Positions 25,356 to 30,575 of a stretch of 30,575 nucleotides of DNA are shown in pieces. Origin of the DNA: Candidatus Odinarchaeota archaeon (GTDB lineage: Archaea > Asgardarchaeota > Baldrarchaeia > Baldrarchaeales > DXJG01); NCBI GenBank assembly GCA_021158895.1, contig JAGGSW010000175.1, forward strand, positions 1-30,575. The letters run 5' to 3'. The stretch's first letter is position 1. Each line of letters begins with the position of its first letter. Both the position numbers and the translations under genes were made by a program. The notes under the pieces were generated by a model. That model worked only from the letters and a program-made list of their open reading frames with translations. It was not told the origin of the DNA and searched no databases.

Positions 25356-26150
25356 TTATGTTTTTGCCATAAATTCAGTTATACTTTTCTTTAATTGACT
25401 TACCGCCTTAATTGCTGGTGAAGATGGAGCATAATCGATTGGAGCAGTCTTAATAAGGTCAGCATAAGCTATTTGTTTATCAAAGGGCACCGTTATAAGT
25501 AATGGTATACCATATTTCTCTAGTCCCATCTTTATAAATTCTTCTTCTTCTTTCGTTGACACTTTATTGGCTACGGCAACAAAATTATGGATTCCTATAT
25601 CAGATGCCAACCTCTTTATACGCTGAGCTGTTTCTATAGATTTGAAGCTTGGTTCAACAACTATCAGCATCACGTCGACATTTCTAGCAGTTCCACGCCC
25701 AAGATGCTCTATACCAGCTTCCATATCAAGAATAACAAATTCATCCCTCTCCATAATCAGATGTCGAAGCAAGTTTCTAAGAAAAGCATGAGCTGGACAG
25801 AGACACCCAGTTCCTCCATCTTGAACGGTTCCCATAACTAAGAGCATAACTCCGTCTGGGCCTCTAATTCCAAAGCGGTCAACGATATCATCAACCTTAG
25901 GAAATAATTTAAATGCGCCATATGGAATTCCAGGAATTTTTGTCCGTTCTTCTATGAGTTTTCTGTTTACTGCAAGAGGAGTTATCTTTGATATGTCCTC
26001 TTCTTTCAAACCTATTGTATAAGCAAGATTTATGTTCGGATCGGCATCTACGGCTAGCACCCTATAACCATCTTTGGCTAAAAGTCTAGCTAAAGTTCCG
26101 GCAATGAAAGATTTTCCAACCCCGCCCTTGCCGGTGACAGCAAGTTTCAT
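25356..26150 (-). CDS. cooC: CooC-like nickel-insertion ATPase (CO dehydrogenase maturation factor)
   Basis: 264 residues from the ATG at 26150, which follows a GAGGTGA site; the GTG at 26159 overlaps that site and is unlikely. A MinD/SIMIBI-class ATPase with the deviant P-loop GKGGVGKS (7-14), Asp pair VDADPN (35-39), and the family's C-x-C motif GTGCLCPAHAF (Cys116 and Cys118), which binds metal at the dimer interface in CooC. EFVILDMEAGIEHLGRGTARNVD is the Walker B region. It inserts nickel into the C-cluster of CO dehydrogenase, in line with the cdh genes 1-3 kb away. Confidence 0.9.
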   Translation of the reverse strand: MKLAVTGKGGVGKSFIAGTLARLLAKDGYRVLAVDADPNINLAYTIGLKEEDISKITPLAVNRKLIEERTKIPGIPYGAFKLFPKVDDIVDRFGIRGPDGVMLLVMGTVQDGGTGCLCPAHAFLRNLLRHLIMERDEFVILDMEAGIEHLGRGTARNVDVMLIVVEPSFKSIETAQRIKRLASDIGIHNFVAVANKVSTKEEEEFIKMGLEKYGIPLLITVPFDKQIAYADLIKTAPIDYAPSSPAIKAVSQLKKSITEFMAKT

Positions 26151-26190
26151 GAACTTCACCTCTTATATATCCTTTCGCCGTCTATACCAA

Positions 26191-26200
26191 TTTTATATAG
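26191..26200 (-). promoter_or_regulatory. TATA box for cooC
   Basis: CTATATAAAA on the minus strand, preceded by a TTGCTC stretch, lies about 41-50 bases before the cooC ATG. Transcription would start near 26170, leaving a leader of about 20 bases that contains the GAGGTGA site at 26156-26163. The best promoter seen in the window. Confidence 0.6.
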
Positions 26201-26686
26201 GAGCAACCAAGTTTTCCCAGATCTAAACTATTCAGACAGGAGACATGAATTACTAGGATTGGAGAAACTATTTTACTTAAGCAATTCATTCAAACCGTAT
26301 TTTTTCTAATATGTGCAAATGATTGATTATATCCAATTATAATATTAACTGAACAAGCAATTACACAAATTGTTACACCTGTATACCTATTCTTCATCAG
26401 TCCTATGTAAATATATACTACGTAGCAGATAGAAAGCCCATTACTTTTGTTATTTTTTATCTTAACTAGCGAGAACTTTGTTAATGTGGAAGGCATGTTG
26501 TTCAACTGTTACTTCTCTTTATAAAGATTTCAATAAGGATAGTGAATGAAAAATAATATTAAACATAGCACTACTTTTTGACAGGCTATTTGGGGAGACT
26601 TACAAAATTACGACGATATAAGTCTAAATAATTGCCACCCTTTTCATCCAGAGCCTTTAATTAGTTTTAAGGGCCTTTGCTGTGCA
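26201..26686. other. Gap without a convincing gene
   Basis: About 490 AT-rich bases between the cooC promoter and the end of the cooT-like reading frame. One 71-codon frame on the minus strand (26290-26505) has hydrophobic stretches but no ribosome binding site and no family I recognise. No RNA gene, inverted repeat of note or mobile-element end was seen. It is the largest gap in the window and lies within the disturbed CODH/ACS region. Confidence 0.5.
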
Positions 26687-26820
26687 TTAGACAACCTGTT
26701 TTCCACACTTTTCCCGAAGTTCTTTAATCATGAATTCACCTTTAGATTTAACTTCTTTCCAGACCTCTTCGATTTCTAGGTTGTATGTACCTTTTTGTAA
26801 GCATTCAAAAAATTCTCTAA
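26687..26820 (-). pseudogene. Out-of-frame C-terminal continuation of the cooT-like gene
   Basis: Directly after the point where the cooT-like frame loses sense (about 26818), another frame continues with REFFECLQKGTYNLEIEEVW and ends KSKGEFMIKELREKCGKQVV before a stop at 26687. One added base in the TTTAGAG junction fuses both into a 116-residue protein. This looks like protein-coding sequence: charged, helical, without stops. Whether the shift is real or an error cannot be decided here. Confidence 0.55.
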
Positions 26821-27036
26821 AAATTTAATCAGGGACCCTACTATTGGTTGTTGTAAAATCTCCATCTTCTCGTCACTTACATCAACATTAGCTATTAACG
26901 CCCCTTCGACAAGTGTTTTGTTACCCAGTATGTCCATTAAAACGAGTTTTTCATTTTCGTAGAAGACCTTAATTATATCCTCTGCTATTTTATCTTCACT
27001 GTCACCTCTTCGTATGACAACCTTAAATTCACACAT
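26776..27036 (-). CDS. CooT-like nickel-binding accessory protein (probably frameshifted near its C-terminus)
   Basis: As read, 86 residues. The N-terminal MCEFKVVIR matches CooT, the small nickel protein of CO dehydrogenase maturation, in which Cys2 binds nickel. The following AEDIIKVFYENEKLVLMDILGNKTLVEGALIANVDV is the family's beta pattern of a short SH3-like barrel. The last 15 residues as read are implausible; one extra base near 26818 would carry the frame to 26687. A GGGTGA site precedes the ATG. Adjacent cooC and cdh genes support the assignment. Confidence 0.7.
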   Translation of the reverse strand: MCEFKVVIRRGDSEDKIAEDIIKVFYENEKLVLMDILGNKTLVEGALIANVDVSDEKMEILQQPIVGSLIKFLENFLNAYKKVHTT

Positions 27037-27140
27037 TATTTTTCACCCATTTCAACAATGGCTCAACCATCTTTTTAATGTTTTATTTCAAGGCTTCCTA
27101 AAATAAAGTATCAGCAATTAAGGTTTTGTTTCTGTCATAA

Positions 27141-27908
27141 GAATTTAATAAAAAATATCACAAAACATTAAGTGTCAATAAATTCGGAGCCGAATTAATA
27201 AATCTACATCTAATAAGTACTGATCCTTACATTAAAGATACACCCCCACGCGAAGCAGCTAAAGTCGTTGAGGAAGTTTTACAAGCTGTTAAGGTACCGA
27301 TAACAGTAGGCGGCAGTGGAAATCCAGAGAAGGACCCTGAAGTATTCAAGGCTGTAGCCGATGTCGCAGAAGGTGAACGCATAGTACTAAACTCTTTAAA
27401 TTTGGATATGAAGCTTGAAGATATCTGTGAATACATTAAAAATAAGGATTGTATAGTAATCGCGTTTACACCAATGGACTTAGATAAGGCAAGGGAATTG
27501 AACAGAAAGCTATTTGATTATCTACCTAAGGAAAGAATACTAATGGATACAAACACAGCTGGAATTGGATACGGTCTTGACTACGGTTTCACCGTTATGG
27601 AAAGAGCTAGATTAAATGCGTTAAAGGGGGATTCCGAGCTACAGCAACCATTAGCAACAGGAGTTACAAATGCTTTAGCCGCCAGAGAAGCGTGGTTAAA
27701 GATGGATCCATTCTGGGGTCCAAGGGAGATTAGAACACCACTATGGGAAACATTAACTGGGATAATTAACATTCTTGCAGGAGCAGACTATATAATGACT
27801 ATGCACCCATTAACGATGCAAACAGTAAATGAAATCGTTGAGGTATTGATGTCTGGTAAATTAGGTAAGGCTGAGGATATTATGGATTGGGTTAGTTGGA
27901 AGATATGA
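27141..27908 (+). pseudogene. cdhD: CdhD fragment (acetyl-CoA decarbonylase/synthase delta subunit), 5' half missing
   Basis: The frame is open from 27141 and is recognisable as CdhD from about 27180: GAELINLHLISTDP, KDTPPREAAKVVEEVLQAVKVPITVGGSGNPEKDPEVF, AEGERIVLNSLNLD, MDTNTAGIGYGLDYGFTVMERARLNALKGD, GVTNALAAREAWLK, and ADYIMTMHPLTMQTVNEI. CdhD is the small corrinoid Fe-S protein subunit that carries methyl groups to acetyl-CoA synthase. Roughly the first half of the family's 400-plus residues is absent, there is no ATG, GTG or TTG before the TTG at 27402, and no ribosome binding site is seen. No other frame upstream resembles the missing part. The 3' end is normal and couples to cdhE. Confidence 0.82.
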
Positions 27909-27918
27909 GGTGAATATA

Positions 27919-29313
27919 ATGCCTTGGAAAGCAGTTAGCCCAATAGAAGTATATAAACTGCTTCCAAGAACAAACTGTAAAGAATGCGGTGAAGAGAACT
28001 GTATGGCATTTGCAGTAAAACTTGTTAACATGGAAACTAAATTAGAACTCTGCAAACCGTTGCTTAAAGAGTCAAAATATAAAGAGAACTACGAAAAATT
28101 AAAAACTATTTTAAGTCCGATGGTCAAAGAAATTGAGATAAAAAGTGCTGAGAAAACGGTAAAAATCGGCGGCGAATACGTCATGCATAGACATGAACTA
28201 ACATACATTAATCCAACTCCAATAGCCATAGATGTCGACGACTCAATGTCTAAAGAGGATATTACTAAGAGGATAGAATTTGTAGAAAACTTTGAGTACG
28301 AGTATATTGGCAGAAAACTTTATTTAGATTTACTAGCTGTGCGATCGGTAACCAACGATCCTGAGAAATATAAGGAAACAGTTAAATTTGTATCTGAAAA
28401 TACAAGTTTACCGCTAGTATTATGTTCACTAAACCCGAAAGTGATTGAAGCAGGCTTATTTGTTTTATCAGATGCTAGTCCCCTAATTTACGCAGCTACA
28501 AAAGATAACTGGAGAGAAATGGCTGATGTTGTTAAGAAACATAGGGCTTCTGTCGTGCTATTTAGCCCTGGGGATCTAAACATGCTAGTTTCTTTAGTAA
28601 ATACATACCTCAAGCTAGGTATTGAAGACTTGGCCTTGGACCTAGGAACCTTTACTGGATCCAAAGGATTAGCATACACAATTAATGCATTTACCAAACT
28701 GAGATGGAAAGCATGCAACGAGGATTATAAATTTGCTAGATTTCCATTAATAGGTACACCCATTGTAGCTTGGGACGAAGCTTTGCTAATGAATTCGCTG
28801 TTAATAAGAATTGGAAATTTAGGATTCAAATTACTTGGAATTTTACCGTCTCTTAGAAATATCTTGCCATTAACCATTAGGGAAATTGCCGATGCTACAG
28901 ATTCTAAGGTATTAGTTGGCCAACAATGGTTGGACAAGGAAATTGAAAACCTTCTTGTCGGTGCTATGACTCCTGATAGTGCAATGAAATACTTTAAAAT
29001 TACTCCTAGCAAAGCGGTTATAACTGGTGGAGATAGAACTGATATAATACTTGCTGCACTAAAAACTGATACAACAGCTCTCATATTAACTGGAAATATT
29101 TATCCAGAAGAAATTGTTCTGAATGAAGCTGAGAAGAATAAAGTTAGTGTTTTATTATGCCCCTATGATACCTATACAACCGTCAGAAAAATAGAGAGCT
29201 ATAGGTTTACAGTTAGATATATGAATATGAAAAGACTTAGTAGACTAGTCACCGAATTGGAGAAAAAGATCGACCTGCCTTCGGTATTGGAGGAATTAGG
29301 TCTCGTAAGTTGA
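27919..29313 (+). CDS. cdhE: CdhE, acetyl-CoA decarbonylase/synthase gamma subunit (corrinoid Fe-S protein large subunit)
   Basis: 464 residues from the ATG at 27919, which follows a GAGGTGAA site overlapping the cdhD stop; a GTG at 27910 overlaps that site. The N-terminal 4Fe-4S motif is complete: Cys20, Cys23, Cys28 and Cys45 (C-x2-C-x4-C-x16-C). A TIM-barrel domain follows (SPLIYAATKDNWREMADVVK, LGIEDLALDLGTF), then the C-terminal corrinoid-binding domain (KAVITGGDRTDIILAALKTD). CdhE moves methyl groups from a tetrahydropterin to acetyl-CoA synthase. It is intact although its partner gene cdhD is truncated, and no cdhA, cdhB or cdhC is in the window. Confidence 0.93.
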   Translation: MPWKAVSPIEVYKLLPRTNCKECGEENCMAFAVKLVNMETKLELCKPLLKESKYKENYEKLKTILSPMVKEIEIKSAEKTVKIGGEYVMHRHELTYINPTPIAIDVDDSMSKEDITKRIEFVENFEYEYIGRKLYLDLLAVRSVTNDPEKYKETVKFVSENTSLPLVLCSLNPKVIEAGLFVLSDASPLIYAATKDNWREMADVVKKHRASVVLFSPGDLNMLVSLVNTYLKLGIEDLALDLGTFTGSKGLAYTINAFTKLRWKACNEDYKFARFPLIGTPIVAWDEALLMNSLLIRIGNLGFKLLGILPSLRNILPLTIREIADATDSKVLVGQQWLDKEIENLLVGAMTPDSAMKYFKITPSKAVITGGDRTDIILAALKTDTTALILTGNIYPEEIVLNEAEKNKVSVLLCPYDTYTTVRKIESYRFTVRYMNMKRLSRLVTELEKKIDLPSVLEELGLVS

Positions 29314-29470
29314 CAATTTTAGAACTTAGTGTTTCTTAACAGATAAAAAACTATTTATTTCTATGATGCGAGCGTTAAGTTATAAGGATATTAGATTATT
29401 TCTAGATGTTAAGGACATTTTCCACAAGTCTTTAAGTTCTGTTTAGAAAACACTAAAATTAATAAATTCA

Positions 29471-30361
29471 GTGATAATTATAAAATCGCTAAAAAGGGGT
29501 TTAAAAATTCACAGAAAATACGCAGTAATCACTATTAAAACGAAGTACTGGAAGCCTAGAACAAACTATATATATGAAATAGTAAATGCCTTAAAAGACA
29601 AAATTCAAGATGGCGATATAATCGTATTGTCCGAAAAAGCGCTGTCTACAGCTATGGGAAATCTTGTTGATGAATCTAAAGTAAAGCCAAGTTTCTTGGC
29701 GAAATTTCTCGCTAGATTTTGGAATAGAATAATTTGGGGCTACATGCTGGGAATAGTGTGTCGTCTTAAACCTGAAACAATTATTAAGTTACGAAATTAT
29801 CCAGTTAGATTTGGCGCAGCTCATAAACAATTAGCATTGCTTTACGCTGGGTTTCTTCAAGCGCTAAGACACTATTCCGAGGGGGGCATTGATGCTAGCA
29901 ACATACCTTATACCTATGCATGTTTACCCTTAAGAAGCCCTATGGATGTTGCAAGAAGAATATTCGAAGCAATAACACGTATAACAGGGAAAAGAGTAAC
30001 AGTTATGATTGTTGATGGTGATAGTACTTTTTCTTTTAGGAACGTTCATTTAGCCCCTAGAAAAGTTCCCGTTAAAGGATTGCTGCATTTTGGTGGAGTT
30101 CTGACTTTTATTATAGGTAGATTTTTTAAACTGAAGAAAACGGCTACTCCTGTGGCTATTGTAGGATCCCCATTGAGTATAGATGAAGCCTTGGAGATAG
30201 CTGAGCTTGCAGACAAGTCCAGAGGGCATGGAGCAGGCATGACAGTATGGGATATGGCAAAACGGTTTAAAGTCGGACTAACCCAGGTTACGTGGGAGAT
30301 GCTTAGCAAAATAAATCATAGACCAATAACGATAATTAGACTAGTTACAAGGCATCGCTGA
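29471..30361 (+). CDS. Divergent CofE-like (F420-0:L-glutamate ligase domain) protein
   Basis: 296 residues starting with GTG; no clear ribosome binding site, so the start is uncertain. The fold pattern of CofE is visible: GDIIVLSEKALSTAMGNLVDESKVKPSFLAKFLARF near the N-terminus, VTVMIVDGDSTFSFRNVHLAP (compare IIADSRTQPLRLG in the window's true CofE), and ATPVAIVGSPLSIDEALEIAELADKSRGHGAGMTVWDMAKRF. The hallmark ANAGID segment of CofE is replaced by SEGGIDASNIPYTYACLPL. It is therefore a paralogue with probably a different substrate. It follows cdhE by 157 bases in the same direction. Confidence 0.7.
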   Translation: MIIIKSLKRGLKIHRKYAVITIKTKYWKPRTNYIYEIVNALKDKIQDGDIIVLSEKALSTAMGNLVDESKVKPSFLAKFLARFWNRIIWGYMLGIVCRLKPETIIKLRNYPVRFGAAHKQLALLYAGFLQALRHYSEGGIDASNIPYTYACLPLRSPMDVARRIFEAITRITGKRVTVMIVDGDSTFSFRNVHLAPRKVPVKGLLHFGGVLTFIIGRFFKLKKTATPVAIVGSPLSIDEALEIAELADKSRGHGAGMTVWDMAKRFKVGLTQVTWEMLSKINHRPITIIRLVTRHR

Positions 30362-30575
30362 CGCCTTAACCTTAACGATTGTTCCTAAATGTCATCAAAG
30401 AGTAAGTGATAAACAAGTTTTATAATTTTTTCAAACTAAAAGCGTTACTTTGTCGTATAGGTTTTGTTCTTATCCATACACGTAGAAATGTTGTTCAGAA
30501 GCTTTCCTATGTTTTACATGTATCTTTTAAAGCTTAAAGTATTTAACAGTGTAGTAACATAATATAATAATATAA
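30362..30575. other. Terminal intergenic sequence
   Basis: The last 214 bases are AT-rich and hold no frame of note on either strand. A run of ATAATATAATAATATAA ends the window and could belong to a promoter of a gene beyond it. Confidence 0.4.

Noticed and set aside
26290..26505. 71-codon minus-strand frame with hydrophobic stretches in the gap after cooC
   Set aside because: No ribosome binding site, no recognisable family, low-complexity AT-driven composition; likely chance.
27402..27908. cdhD as a short functional gene starting at TTG 27402
   Set aside because: Conserved CdhD sequence continues upstream in the same frame to about 27180, so this start would split a conserved domain.
1..30575. 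tRNA, rRNA, CRISPR arrays, insertion sequences, phage or conjugation genes
   Set aside because: Looked for in all gaps by eye; no cloverleaf-like segment, spaced direct repeats, transposase or integrase motif was found.

Overview
The window is archaeal, AT-rich and almost entirely chromosomal housekeeping DNA. Archaeal markers include RadA/RadB recombinases, CDP-archaeol synthase, an STT3/AglB oligosaccharyltransferase, Nop10, aIF2-alpha, S27e, L44e, GINS, a two-subunit primase, PCNA, TFS, Rpb11 and Csl4. Proteins for the acetyl-CoA decarbonylase/synthase complex (CdhD fragment, CdhE), its nickel accessory proteins (CooC, CooT-like), CofE and a dihydropteroate-synthase family enzyme point to an anaerobe with a Wood-Ljungdahl-type C1 pathway. 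A Bathyarchaeia-like or other TACK lineage fits best; an Asgard or Hadarchaeota origin cannot be excluded from sequence alone.

Layout. 1-2.8 kb: 3' part of radB, then carS, a convergent small membrane protein resembling the eukaryotic OST subunit OSTC/DC2, and radA. 2.9-4.9 kb (minus): a dihydropteroate synthase with an unusual C-terminal module, overlapping cofE. 5.1-6.6 kb (plus): gcvT-gcvH. 6.65-7.8 kb (minus): an ATP-NAD kinase family gene broken by four single-base deletions. 7.9-11.3 kb (plus): a 1134-residue AglB with four C-terminal repeats rich in sequons. 11.3-20.4 kb (minus): a long information-processing block, in transcription order METTL5-like methyltransferase, csl4, DUF2067-like, rpoL, RNase III-like, tfs, a 66-aa protein, an OB-fold protein, pcn, priL, priS, gins, rpl44e, rps27e, aif2a, nop10. 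20.5-22.3 kb (plus): enolase and UPF0146. 22.3-24.4 kb (minus): two tandem paralogous nucleotidyltransferases. 24.5-25.3 kb (plus): DUF166. 25.4-30.4 kb: a CODH/ACS-related island with cooC and cooT-like on the minus strand, then a 5'-truncated cdhD, intact cdhE and a divergent CofE-like paralogue on the plus strand.

Most worth a second look: the OSTC/DC2-like protein encoded near AglB; the sequon-laden AglB repeats; the DHPS whose accessory module is at the opposite end from the one known in long bacterial enzymes; the four-fold frameshifted NAD-kinase gene; the cdhD gene missing its N-terminal half; and the tandem nucleotidyltransferase pair. No tRNA, rRNA, CRISPR array, insertion sequence or phage gene was seen.
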